In this document: piece after piece, positions 52,401 through 61,912 of the stretch
How the letters are laid out: every line of letters begins with the position of its first letter
Numbering within the stretch: the stretch's first letter is position 1
Assembly (NCBI RefSeq): GCF_918797505.1
Contig: NC_092793.1
Span: 88,238,411 to 88,302,410 of the forward strand
Direction: 5' to 3'
DNA: 64,000 bases
Source: Bemisia tabaci
Lineage: Eukaryota; Arthropoda; Insecta; Hemiptera; Aleyrodidae
Made by a program: the position numbers and the translations under genes
Notes under the pieces: model-generated
Database searches by the model: none
What the model was told of the DNA's origin: nothing
Seen by the model: the letters and a program-made list of their open reading frames with translations, nothing else

Positions 52401-55254
52401 ACAAAATTGGTATGATTATCGATAAATGTGATGATGTATTTCGCTCCTCCCAGGGATGTTGGCTTAATCTCACCCATGACGTCAGATGACGTCCATGACG
52501 TTGTAGATCGAGGAGAGGTGTTAATCTAGTGTATTCATGCATTTCTACCATGTTAGCACAGTATGTTTCTCACGCAGTTGGTACACCTGTGTGACCATCT
52601 TTTTTGAGGTTACATGATGACTAGTTTTTTTTAAGATATTGGTAGATCGTATTTGATACGCTGTGCAGCGCAGCCCTTTTTTTCTTTTTGTGTTAGCTAT
52701 GATGATGGAAGAATAAAATAGTTTTTTATTCTTCAGACCAAGCTGTTTGTGCAGTTTCTCATTTTCATATCTCACAGTAATTGCTGAAGAGCTTTTAAGG
52801 AAACGTCACCGTAACCTTTCCGTGAAATTAAATTAGCAATCCTTTCCGTCATAGGGTTATGGAAGCCTTACCATGAACACCTTATTACAAGCATTTCCAA
52901 CGTAACGTTGACGTAAGCGTTCCATGACAGTGTTTCCGTTAACTCTTTGTCACCTAACGTTACGGCAACCTTGACGCGCCAAGGGCAAAGGGCAACTAAT
53001 GTATGGAACATCCTGCGGAGACGTCGACGCAACGTTACCGGCTAAATGCTCGCGGCTGCCTTTCTGGAGCAAGGTTTCCGCAACGATCCACCGGTAAGCA
53101 TTTCCGTCAAAAGGTTACGGTAAAGTTACTGCGGAGTCCCTTCCGAACTGCTTCTCCAAACAAGGCCAACGTACCTAAGCTTACTGCGGCAAAGTTTTTC
53201 TAAACCTTTTATAACCAACGTTATGCCAACTTTGACGCGCCAGGGGCAAGGGGCAACCAATGTATGGAACATCCTGCGGAAACGTCGACGCAACATAACC
53301 GCGGCTAAATGCTCGCGGCTTCCTTTCTGCGGAAGGGTATAGTCCCTTTATACTGAGAGTTCGGGCGGCCAAATAGACCTAATGGGACCCGTTGGACAGA
53401 CAAGGAGGGGCCGCACAAATTACATCTCACACTTTCTGTCGGCAATGTTGAGTAACAATTGTTAGGTGCAAATTGTAAGTCATGCGACTAGAGCTCGCGC
53501 ATCGTAAGTTGAAACAAACGTCAGAGTATTGTTAATGTCACCACTCATCAGTGGTGCTATCTGACCGCGTGTACTCGTATTAACTTATTGAGTGGTGCTA
53601 ATTCAGATCTAATCAGAGATTGACGTTTGTCTCAACGTATGATGCGAAATAAGCTCTAATTCCATACATTTCTTCAAACTTTCCTACGCACAAATTCATT
53701 GAGAAAATTTTTAAAAACTCTGACTCTTTTTTATTAAAGGCCTTCATCATTTTTTCTCATTTTAGAGAGAGTAAGGAAATGCTGATTATAACAAAATTAG
53801 AGGAAAAATTACTTTCATCCCTCTTGAATGAAAAAAATAAAACGAAGCACCTACCTGAAAAAATAAAATAAAGTAAAAACATAAAATGAAGTAAAAAATA
53901 AAATAAAGTAAATTAATAAAATAAAGTAAATAAACAAAATAAAGTAAATAAATAAAATAAAATGAATATATTATATTTAATTTATCTCGGTTAATATATT
54001 TATATTTATTTTTTCTTTTTATTTCATTTATTCATTTTAATACATTACATTTCACCTACTTACTTTATTTTATTTGTTTCTTCATCTTTATTTATTTTAT
54101 TTCATTTCATCAATTTAATTTAACCTATTTTATTTTTCTCATTTATAATTTAGTAATAGTATATGAGATTGATTAGGCCATAGACTATCTTATGGCTGTA
54201 AAGTCACACCTTTTGAGTTTCAACACGATTTTAATTTATTTAATTTATTTTTTTTTTTGTAAATTATTAACTGATAAAAAAAGTAAAAAAATGTATCAAA
54301 ATATATTAAATAGTAAATTATTTTTAACTATATCAAAATAAATAAATTATTTTAAAATTAACAAATAAAATATATTAGAGTAAACATGAGTAAATAGAAT
54401 AAACAAACTGTAAGAACTTTTCTGAAAATAGTATACAGAAATATTAATTTAAATTTGAGAACAGAAAGCATCATAACGAAACCAAAAAACAAAATTGTTA
54501 ACTCACTTGAATTTCTGTGGAGGACTAGGAGATTCCTTCCAACTTCCTCGATTTCATTTTCAGTCTGCAGAAATTCCTCAAAAATTTTGAGGAATAATGT
54601 CTTGGATATATCTTAATCTCTAAAAAGCAAAATAGCAGGAAAGGTATTTGTGTGGCTGCAATTTCACTGTTGATAAGGTTTCCGAAAGTGCCTCAGAAGA
54701 CCCGGACCTGCCCTCAGCAGAGAAAGGGGAGATCCGCCCTGTTACAAGGGGGGTGGAGCCCTCAACTTTTTTTCAAATAGTAACACCTAATTGAAAAGAA
54801 CATTCAAAACTTAGAATTTTGGCTGAAACCGCTGATCAATATCTTAATTATTGATCGAGACATGATACGTCAAAGGTCAAATTTGACTTTTTTTCAAGAA
54901 ATCTTGACTCCGGTACAACTTATCGTCGTCACTTGACCTTTCACCCACAATATCTCTGTCAATAATTATGATATTGATGAGCGGTTTCAGCCAAAATTCT
55001 TAGTTTTGAATGTTCTCTCCAATTAGGCACCACAACGTATGGGTTATTATATGAAAAAAATGCCCCCCCCCCCCCCCCCCCCCGAGGCAGATGCTAAAAT
55101 GCAGACCCCCTCAGAAGATGGTCTCCTTTGAGATAGAAACATTCCCAAAGTTTCAATTGTTTATCTCGAACGGTTCAAAAGGTAAAGGGGTGGGGGGGGG
55201 CTGGACGTTCGGAGCACTCCGTATAACTAACTATCAAACAAGACGCATATGTGC

Positions 55255-55300
<46 letters not shown>

Positions 55301-58300
55301 TGAGGTATTATTGATTCCAAGTAAGCATCAAAAAGTCTGTTTGAACTTTCTTTCTACAATAATGATCAATATTATTTCAAAACTTGAAACTTGTATTTCT
55401 CGAAATAGCAGGACCTGCACTTACGTGCCTTTTCCTCCAGGCCCCTTAAATAGAAACGTGAATTAGGGGAGCGCACATTTGAAATACCTCGTAGATACTT
55501 TTCGATTTGTAGAGGCATTGTAAGTTCGGGGCATGAGGAACAACTCATTTAATAATTCCAACACGACTCCAGTCTTCTATGACTAAATATTCGAGAAAAT
55601 CATAATTGAATCTCTAAGTTCAAAAACGACCCGTATCAGAAAAATGACCTTTTCCCAGGAAACGATGAAAACTGCGTAACCGCCAGAAAAGGAGCATTTC
55701 TACGCAAAAAAATAAGCATCGTAAAAAACCTGAGTTGGGTCGTATTCGGACTGAGAGATTCAATGTTCATCGACTTACCCGGGAAGAAAATGAACTTTTT
55801 TCTTCTCAGACTGGACGCAAACGGGCGGTCCAAAAGCTTCTATTTCAAACGTTTATCGGGGCCCCGTCGGCCATGTAAGAAATCCGTCCTAAAACTCACC
55901 CGCGGGGGGAAGACGCCAATGTAAAGATTAGCCTAATCTCTATATATTTCTCAGGACAGCCCTGATTACCACTCTGATTTGATCAGAGGTAGCAGCAGGG
56001 AACCAACGCAAAACCTTAGTGTTTTCAAAATCATCAAACTTTCTACTTTGTTTCAGAAAATACTAAATAATCACACTTACAGGAATGAAATTTACACGAT
56101 CCTTCTCTTTTAAACTTTACAATTTTTAGGCAGGAAACCCTTTTTCGTTTGATATTTTCTACCTTTTTTTACATGACGATGAAGATGAAGATGCGCATCT
56201 TTACAATAGGCTTTCATTGCATTCGATCCTATTTTGCTAATAGGGATCCAAAAATACGATCTCTGAAGGATTGAATGCAGATGTTGCATGTGTGTGGAAT
56301 TTGCGATTTGACTATTGATTCTTACGTAAAAATTTGCGAGAAACACGATGGTTCCACTGATTCGCTCTGAAATCAAACCCCAAGCTCAAAAAACGCTCTC
56401 AAAGTTGAGGGTGTAATGGAAGGGATATCCAACGCTATCCTGAGAGTCCACCCACGTCTACATCAAGACAAGCTCTCCATGCAAAGAAAGGGAGCAAATA
56501 CATCAGCAGGGTTGCCGTGTTTTCAGTTTTAGAGTCCCCAAATAAAGTGTCAGCCCATTCTTGCTCCCTATACAGGGTGAGCGAAAAGTCCCCGACCCCC
56601 CCTCTAACTTTTGAACGAATTGAGCTAGGGAAATGAAACTTTGGGAATGTTCCTATCTCAAAGGGGACCATCTTTTAAGGGGGTCAAAATGTTGGTCCCC
56701 CCCTCAGGGGGGGACAGGGGCCCCCCAACTTTTTTTTTCAAATAGCAAACCCTATCTTGTGATACCTCATTCAAAAGAACATAAAAAACTAAGAATTTTG
56801 GCGCAAACCGCAGATCAATATCTTAATTTTTGACCGAGTTATGATAAGTCAAAGGTCAAATTTGACCTATTTTCAAAAAATTTTAACTCCGGTTCAAATT
56901 ATCGTAATGAAAAAAATAAAACGGGAAAATTTACCAAATCGTGTTCGCTTTTACGTAAAAATTTCAAAAATCACTTCGATTTAATTTTAAGGGGGGGCTC
57001 GGACCCCCAAATACGTCAATTCAAAGGTCATTCAATTTTCCCGTGAAATAAGCCAATTTCCTCTGGATTTGCCTCCACAATATCTCAGTAAGGTCAAAAT
57101 CAGTTCAACATTACGTTGGCAAGTCCCCAAATTTCGGGAAAAGTTAAAAAAACGAAATTTAAGGTGATTAAATTTGACCGTTTAAATTTCGTTTTTTTAA
57201 CTTTTCCCGAAATTTGGGGACTTGCCAACGTAATGTTGAACTGATTTTGACCTTACTGAGATATTGTGGAGGCAAATCCAGAGGAAATTGGCTTATTTCA
57301 CGGGAAAATTGAATGACCTTTGAATTGACGTATTTGGGGGTCCGAGCCCCCCCTTAAAATTAAATCGAAGTGATTTTTGAAATTTTTACGTAAAAGCGAA
57401 CACGATTTGGTAAATTTTCCCGTTTTATTTTTTTCATTACGATAATTTGAACCGGAGTTAAAATTTTTTGAAAATAGGTCAAATTTGACCTTTGACTTAT
57501 CATAACTCGGTCAAAAATTAAGATATTGATCTGCGGTTTGCGCCAAAATTCTTAGTTTTTTATGTTCTTTTGAATGAGGTATCACAAGATAGGGTTTGCT
57601 ATTTGAAAAAAAAAGTTGGGGGGCCCCTGTCCCCCCCTGAGGGGGGGACCAACATTTTGACCCCCTTAAAAGATGGTCCCCTTTGAGATAGGAACATTCC
57701 CAAAGTTTCATTTCCCTAGCTCAATTCGTTCAAAAGTTAGAGGGGGGGTCGGGGACTTTTCGCTCATCCTGTATTTGCATGGGCAGTTTGTCTTGATGTA
57801 GGGGTGGACTCTTAGGATAGCGTGGGATAGGTATCCGGTCCCCTGCATTACGCCCTTAACTTTGAGAGCTTTTTTTGAGCTTGGCAGTTGATTTCAAGGA
57901 AAACCAGTGGCGCTATCGTGTTTCTCGCGAACTTTTACATAAGAATCAATGGGTAGTCAAATCGCAAATTCTTCACACATGCAACATCTCCATTGCCTGT
58001 TTCATTTTTTACATTATTTTCCGCTGCGCTTATCTCTCTATTCCTTTGTTATTTTTTACCCAGGAAGATTTCCAAGTTGCCATCAAGAAAGGGATTGTAG
58101 ACTTTGTCTTGGATGATTTTAAATTTTTGATGAAAGACTCAATCACCAAAAATGATGGAAAGCAGGTGGAAAGTTTTAACAAATCGGCGAGAATCGAATT
58201 CGATCAAGCCAAGCAAGTCATCAGTAAAAATCTTTTCATCTCTAATTCTGTCATGGTATATCTGCACCAATTGTGGCACAAGCAGTTCAGGTAATGTAGT

Positions 58301-60123
58301 ACGAGTATGTCAAATTTATTTTTCCTCCATTGACTCTTTTTTCAGATAATGTTAATTATTCCTGAAAGAGGAAAAGCAATTAGATATATTTGTCATACTT
58401 AATCAAATTGTTCGGTTAGTACTCAGAAAAATGCAGCGTACAGATTTGCCTTAATAGGGCCGTCCTTGCCGAGCTCGGGATACCTACCTCTGCGTTCTTT
58501 TATTAGGAATTTAACCATCATGTAGGTCACGTCGAGTCCGTTGGTTGTCTATTCCTATTTAGCGTTTCAAATCCATCATGTCCCTGTAACTCCCCGAAAA
58601 TCAAGTTTTATGACAAAGAAAATCTGCTACACGCGTTTGTAAAAGACTGGCATACCCTCCCGAAGACAGTAGGTAACAAAGTACCCATGCTCCAACACCT
58701 CCTTATCAATTTACCCCAAGATTGTTATAGCACGCTTTGTAACAAGCTTTTTGGACGATGAAAAGTGCTCAATGAAAAAAGTGTATTTATCAAATGAAAG
58801 CTCTTTTTTAGGAGAAGAAGTCATAATGAACACATTTCATCCTGTGGGACCGCTGAGCCGCCGTGATAGGGCCTTGCACGGTCGCAGTTCCGCTTCTACA
58901 TAGGTATTATTATTCGTATAATGTGAGAGGTACCCAAGTTATCCCCATCTCTGTTGGATAATTATTTGATGACTCTTTGATTATTCATCTTTTAGAGAAG
59001 CTATTTGACAAATTTCTCATCATCAATGCAAATTTGAACACTCGAAAAATTGGTATACATACCGTTTCAAGCGAAAAATACTTTTCGGGTGAAACGGACC
59101 ATAGTGCCCTGTTTCGCGACAGAAGAATGTAAGTATCGGCCAAAGCCGGTATTTATTGTGTTACCTACTTCAACAGTTATTTTTAAATGCTTACTTAAAA
59201 AAAATAAAATCGGATTACGGGAAAAATGGAGTAAAAACCTTAGGCCCGGCGCGCGGCGGCTCAGGTTGCGATATCCCCATTAGCCCTGCACGAGAGTTAT
59301 ACCTAGCATTGTTCTATTGTTTATTCGAGTCACTCAGGTAGAATCCCACCCACACCTAGACGTTTCTAGCGGAAACGACATATCTCTCATTCTATTAACA
59401 TTCGACATAAGTCCCATATTAGCTTTAAAAGCTCTACAACATTAAAAGTTCGGGGTTTCATAATTTTTTGCACATCTACAGCTATTACAGATCTCCTTCC
59501 TTCTCGGTCCGGTAGTTCGTCAGAAATAGTGCTTCCAAGATTTTGCTCGTAGCTGTGTAGTATAGATTTTTAGATACATTCTTTGAGACAAGATCTCATA
59601 GGCTAGGCGAGACTTTTAACCCTTTTTGGGGTTTTTGGTGGATTAAGTATAACCATGTATAACGGAGATGTGCTAAAACGGCATCCACCAGCACCTCACG
59701 AAGAGCCCACCGTCAGTAGATTAATTTTTGTCAACATCATTGAAGGATAGTTATGCTGCGCCTCCTGCAGATTTCAGGAATTTACTTCCAATACATTCCC
59801 AAAATCACTCTCTTTTGGCTGTTATGGTAGATCCTCCAAATACTGATAAAGCTAGGCTGGTACCTACAGATTGATGAAACTGGTTTTCGATATTTTCCTT
59901 GGAGCTTGAGGATAAACCAACTAGCATTTCAATGTGAAAACGTAATTTGTTTGTCTGCTTTCTTCTCAGCGACTTGAGATTGATTCAAGTTAATACATTT
60001 TACGCGTCCAAATCAGCATTGGACCTCTCAGATTTTCACAAGTCCGCAAATGAAAGCATTTCTCAAGCGATAACACGTCTGAAGAAAGATTGGTACCCAG
60101 CTATCCATCAGATCTTGTCACTG
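40124..60123 (+). CDS. Axonemal dynein heavy chain gene, N-terminal part, interrupted by large introns
   Basis: This span covers four exons read as one gene: 40124-40465, 49354-49635 (or from 49333), 58064-58290 and 59970-60123. The exons join in phase with canonical AG/GT borders. The segment YYIQHGIDTVHVAPIEQHWI and the following EDFQVAIKKGIVDFVL match the N-terminal tail of inner-arm axonemal dynein heavy chains (DNAH3/7/12 group, by memory of the family). Such proteins are about 4000 aa motors that bend cilia and sperm flagella; the AAA motor is outside the window. The gene continues past 60,123. Additional small exons inside the introns cannot be excluded. Confidence 0.75.
40528..41672. 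repeat. Direct repeats flanking a 1.0-kb segment
   Basis: ATGGTGCTGGGTCCACACCA + TTTCGCGGGG...GAAGTTCCAAAAATT... occurs at 40,530-40,602 and 41,610-41,672. Between them lie inverted words such as GATAGCGAAGAGAGCCGTAA (41,044) and its inverse (41,586). An LTR-like origin is possible but unproven. Confidence 0.6.
41836..42425. mobile_element. hAT-like MITE, copy 2 (family of 33,075), duplication GGTGGTRC
   Basis: A 590-bp unit in the opposite orientation to 33,075-33,648, with shared words GCGCTGGGTGCTTGTGTGAG and GGTAACAGGCAGTAATCTCA. Flanks are GGTGGTGC (41828-41835) and GGTGGTAC (42426-42433), one mismatch. Confidence 0.75.
42434..42760. repeat. Degenerate TCGAGTNACCTAACC / ATCGATCTTCGACC repeat, left copy
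   Basis: Irregular repetition of CCTAACCTAAGT, GTGCGGTGNTGTCGAGT and TATCGATCTTCGACCTATCG. An inverted counterpart lies at 48,340-48,850. Confidence 0.65.
42836..42921. repeat. Fragment of a foldback family A arm
   Basis: AAAACCAGTGAAACTATCGT + GTTTCAAGCGAAGTTTTACA tracks the right arm of the 19.2- and 56.3-kb copies with visible divergence, then ends at the next hAT insertion. Confidence 0.55.
42928..44939. mobile_element. 2.0-kb hAT-like foldback element, CAGGCACGTAGC ends
   Basis: The ends CAGGCACGTAGCCAGGATT and CTCCTTGCTACGTGCCTG are flanked by ACAAGAAC (42920-42927) and ACAAGAGC (44940-44947), 7 of 8 matching. This end type is characteristic of hAT elements. The interior is a palindrome with arms of more than 600 bp (about 43,085-43,735 and 43,750-44,395). 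Mirror-image identical open frames (43344-43619 and 43850-44119) show how similar the arms are. There is no transposase. Confidence 0.8.
44948..45252. other. Unassigned spacer in intron 1
   Basis: No gene or repeat boundary recognised. Confidence 0.35.
45583..47730 (-). mobile_element. Minus-strand poly(A) retroposon remnant
   Basis: A T tract (about 45,583-45,604) is followed by GC-rich sequence unlike the surrounding element. Read on the minus strand it is a 3' end with an A tail. It is split by the hAT element at 45,809-47,655 and resumes as far as about 47,730. The type (SINE or truncated LINE) is not determined. Confidence 0.45.
45809..47655. mobile_element. 1.85-kb hAT-like foldback, duplication GGGCAGCC
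   Basis: The termini TAGGGTGCGTCAAAAAAAA and TTTTTTTGACGCACCCTA are flanked by exact GGGCAGCC (45801-45808, 47656-47663). The arms (about 45,809-46,622 and 46,843-47,655) agree at about 98 percent in the part compared by eye, around a 220-bp loop. Mirror-image identical 73-codon frames occur in both arms. There is no transposase. Confidence 0.88.
47764..48330. other. Unassigned intron sequence
   Basis: No exon or element recognised. Confidence 0.35.
48340..48870. repeat. Degenerate CGACACCACCGCAC / GATCGATACTTAGGTC repeat, right copy
   Basis: The inverse of the 42.4-42.8 kb repeat: CTCGACACCACCGCACTCAG, TTAGGTTAGGT and GGTCAAAGATCGATAG recur. The two blocks face each other across about 5.6 kb. 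Confidence 0.6.
49354..49635 (+). CDS. Dynein heavy chain exon 2
   Basis: 94 codons, phase 0 to phase 0, starting VISYIELKEEREKFRKQI and including YYIQHGIDTVHVAPIEQHWI, ending EVNAIFLEVK|GTAAGA. This is the most diagnostic piece: the HGIDT.HVAP block belongs to the N-terminal stem of axonemal dynein heavy chains. An alternative acceptor TTTCATCAG at 49,332 would add seven residues in the same phase. Confidence 0.78.
49957..51133. mobile_element. Foldback element with GGAACGCCGTTGCGG arms
   Basis: The left arm begins TGGAACGCCGTTGCGGACCA and the right arm ends with its inverse (interrupted by a short GCGCG insertion). The arms run about 330 bp through TAACGATTACGCGTAG and CAACGGTTTTCTGACGAAG. 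The loop holds a hAT-like MITE. CG-rich words are unusual for this AT-rich intron. Confidence 0.7.
50346..50753. mobile_element. 408-bp hAT-like MITE, duplication GTTGTGAA
   Basis: The ends CAGAGATGGAAAATTTCATG and TGAAATTTCACTTTCCATCT + CTG are inverted; CAGAGATGG is a common hAT terminus. Exact GTTGTGAA flanks (50338-50345, 50754-50761). It is nested in the loop of the 49,957-51,133 foldback. Confidence 0.85.
51273..51480. mobile_element. CAGGGTG-family arm, diverged, truncated
   Basis: TAGGGTGTTCCATACCTAAG followed by CTCTAACTTTTGAACCGTTTG and TCTCAAAGGAGACCGTCTTC follows the arm of the 56.6-kb element. A facing arm occurs at 55,100-55,224, nearly 4 kb away. Confidence 0.55.
51481..52200. 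other. Unassigned intron sequence
   Basis: No exon recognised. GC content is raised at 51,480-51,560. Confidence 0.3.
52212..52483 (-). pseudogene. Ty1/copia integrase core relic
   Basis: The minus strand reads DVMGEIKPTSLGGAKYIITF, then IDNHTNFVTAIPIKKKSDAM and, after one frameshift, KKIKELQSDNGAEYLSNAF. These match the copia integrase core, with the first Asp (DVMG) and second Asp (SDNGAEY) visible. The Glu region and all flanking domains are gone. Confidence 0.8.
52790..53335. repeat. 262-bp direct repeat rich in TTTCCG / CGTAACGTT words
   Basis: Two copies (about 52,956-53,063 and 53,218-53,329) share GACGCGCCAAGGGCAAAGGG, ATGTATGGAACATCCTGCGG and GCTAAATGCTCGCGGCT. The surrounding sequence repeats TTTCCGT and GTAACGTT many times. 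Confidence 0.7.
53490..53658. mobile_element. 169-bp palindromic MITE-like unit
   Basis: The arms TAGAGCTCGCGCATCGTAAG and CGTATGATGCGAAATAAGCT + CTA are inverted with mismatches and continue through AACAAACGTCA/TGACGTTTGT. No duplication found. Confidence 0.5.
53840..54420. repeat. AT-rich simple-repeat block
   Basis: (AAATAAAGT)n-like units at 53,845-53,975 face ATTTTATTT-like units at 54,000-54,140, and AT-only sequence follows. Confidence 0.8.
54690..55224. mobile_element. CAGGGTG-family foldback, left end missing
   Basis: Facing arms with AAACCGCTGATCAATATC and its inverse at 54,830 and 54,975, and a right end running through TTTGAGATAGAAACATTCCC to CCGTATA. It carries a C tract (55,063-55,083). 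A T tract of about 37 follows at 55,258-55,295. Confidence 0.6.
55296..56277. other. Unassigned intron sequence
   Basis: No exon or element recognised. Confidence 0.3.
56278..57991. mobile_element. Foldback family A, copy 2 (interrupted)
   Basis: The arms CAGATGTTGCATGTGTGTGG and CACACATGCAACATCTC match the 19.2-kb copy throughout, but without the hAT insertion there. The centre is interrupted by a CAGGGTG palindrome at TA: CTCCCTA precedes and TTTGCATGG follows, where copy 1 has CTCCCTATCTTCGCATGG. Confidence 0.75.
56573..57771. mobile_element. CAGGGTG element: near-perfect 1.2-kb palindrome
   Basis: Two 590-bp arms (56573-57162, 57182-57771) around a 19-base loop. The stretches compared are identical apart from one base in the terminus (CAGGGTGAGCG against CAGGATGAGCG). 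TA flanks both sides (56571-56572, 57772-57773). The same 66-codon frame is present in both arms in mirror image and is not a gene. Confidence 0.9.
58064..58290 (+). CDS. Dynein heavy chain exon 3
   Basis: 75 codons plus 2 bases, entered in phase 0 after TTACCCAG and left at TTCAG|GTAATG. It begins EDFQVAIKKGIVDFVLDDF, matching the ED...VKKAIVDFVLRD stretch that follows the HVAP block in axonemal dynein heavy chains. It ends VYLHQLWHKQF. The joined reading with exon 2 keeps the family's spacing. Confidence 0.78.
58291..59969 (+). other. Dynein intron 3 (about 1.7 kb)
   Basis: Donor GTAATG to acceptor TTCTTCTCAG. No repeats or exon recognised inside. Confidence 0.65.
59970..60123 (+). CDS. 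Dynein heavy chain exon 4
   Basis: One base completing the split codon, then 51 codons: DLRLIQVNTFYASKSALDLS ... DWYPAIHQILSL, ending phase 0 at CTG|GTAAGTG. Both borders are canonical and the phase fits exon 3. The content (LRLI...W.P.I..I) agrees with the next part of the dynein tail. The gene continues beyond the window. Confidence 0.72.
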
Positions 60124-60747
60124 GTAAGTGCTTATATAATTTTAACAGGTTATTCATGAATGATACTGAGATGAGCCTTTCGTTTTATATTAAATAGGGA
60201 CACCAGCAACAGAGGATCTGCAAATGAAAACTTTCCCCCACCGACCAACCGGCTCCGAACAAAAAGGGAAATTTATGAGGGTGGTCAAAGGACCACCCCC
60301 TGTAACTACCTACTCACATTCTCGTTTTAGGTAACAAAATTCTTGACGAATCACGAGCACGATTTACTCACACATAGAAAGCGTAGAACATAATAATGGC
60401 CGCCTGAAGCAATGACCAATCAGAGGAGAGCATCACTGTCTCCCGATTGGTCACCAGTCTAGAGCTGCTGACGAATCCGCTTATCCCTCCTAATGGCGGG
60501 AACTACAAATAGAAATGAGGAGACCCCATTACAATATTCACAATGTGATGTAGTGGACGAGTCGGCAACATGGTCCATGCAGGTCAGTCGAGATCTAGCC
60601 TCACTTTGTATGAAACCGTAGCAGATGCTTTTTTTCATCTTGAATAAACCATACTTTCCATCTTTGCGAAAAGTGCTCTATTACATGGTGCAGTTGTATC
60701 TCTTCAGTACCTAATAATTTCGTGCCTTTTAAAGTTTACCTACTTTA
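60124..60747. other. Start of dynein intron 4
   Basis: No exon recognised. A hairpin word TGACCAATCAGAGG/CCCGATTGGTCA lies at 60,413-60,453. Confidence 0.4.
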
Positions 60748-60749
60748 AC

Positions 60750-61150
60750 CCCAAGTAGCATTGTCATCTACTTTACAGGTAGCGCTCATCAAGAAAATGT
60801 CTACTTTCTAGATAGAACAATTTTCTTGAAAGAAAATATGTATAAAGTAGATCTAGAATATAAACACAAGAAAATAGAAAGAAAATATATATTTTCCTTG
60901 CATTTTCTTAAAAGAAAACATTAAGAAATTGGCTAGAAAATAATTCTACTTTCAATAAATTTTCTATCTTTTTTCCAAATGGCAAGTTGACAGAAAGTAG
61001 ACCTATGAAATAGATCTATTTTCTTTGGTCAGACTTTTGACTTGCAGTGTTTGTTCTCTCTATTTTCTGGATACCTCTCATTTTCTTTGTTTTTTCTAGA
61101 AATTTTCTTAATATTTTTTTCTATAAAAAAATTATATTTTGCTACTTGGG
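60750..61150. mobile_element. CCCAAGTAGCA-ended word-repeat element, copy 3
   Basis: Starts CCCAAGTAGCATTGTCATCT and ends ATTTTGCTACTTGGG, with AC on both sides (60748-60749, 61151-61152). The interior repeats TCTACTTTC, TTTTCTTGAAAGAAAAT and TAGAAAAT words, unlike copies 1 and 2. Confidence 0.6.
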
Positions 61151-61719
61151 ACCCTCTTTATTGGGATCTCGTGTAAAGTGGACTTTCATAACCATAGCCG
61201 ACGACCTAACCTCACGATTAGTCGGCAAGACCCTCGTAAGCTCACGTTTCGCGAATATTGCATATCTTATAACAGCTTGTTAGTTATCCTACATCATGTG
61301 TGCTCACCTTTAACGCCTGTTAACTTCGCTTGAATTAAAATTAATTCTCTAGTGTGTGAACTAAACCAATTCTCATATCTGATCAACCATGGTAGTAGCC
61401 TAAACATCCTGGCAAGACTACCTTTAAATGGGATTCTCAGCGGAAAGTGACAAACCTTCAAGGAAGCCTTGAAATTATATCTAATTGTTCCTGACCTGAA
61501 CGGAATGTCTAAAGAAAGGAAAATCAAAATTCATCCTCAATTCATAGGTGAGGAAGCCTTGCAGGTCCATGAAACTATCAATATTGAAGAACAGACGTAA
61601 AATTAGCGGAAATACTGCAAACATGGCATGATTATTGCAATCGAAAGAAAAAGACATTACACTTGCACACATTGCATCAGAAATCCCAAGCGTGCGGACA
61701 CATCCGTTCTGTGCGGATC

Positions 61720-61769
61720 TTCCCTATATCTTTGTGGTCCGCGAGCGGACCACAAAAAGTATATGGGAA
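61720..61769. repeat. 50-bp near-perfect hairpin
   Basis: TTCCCTATATCTTTGTGGTC + CGC GA GCGGACCACAAAAAGTATATGGGAA: arms of about 23 bp with a 2-base loop and one or two mismatches. Function unknown. Confidence 0.75.
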
Positions 61770-61912
61770 AGCGCCTCTCTATCGTAAGAGGGGGTAGCTA
61801 CGAGGGGGAATTCAAAAAATTCCGTAATTTTGCTGTAATTTGGCAATGGTGGAAAATTTCTGGGCTCTTTGGTATGCGGTGTAACTAGAAAGCATGACAA
61901 GTTGTTGGGCCA

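Larger units (their letters stand above)
49636..58063 (+). other. Dynein intron 2 (about 8.4 kb)
   Basis: Donor GTAAGA (49636) to acceptor TTTTTTACCCAG (58063) with a good pyrimidine tract. It contains the foldbacks, copia relic, direct repeats and AT-rich block listed separately. No further exon recognised. Confidence 0.65.

Noticed and set aside
52545..52775. 76-codon minus-strand frame as part of the copia relic
   Set aside because: No copia motif, and it is not in frame with the integrase blocks.
56633..57711. Two identical 66-aa frames
   Set aside because: Opposite arms of the perfect CAGGGTG palindrome.
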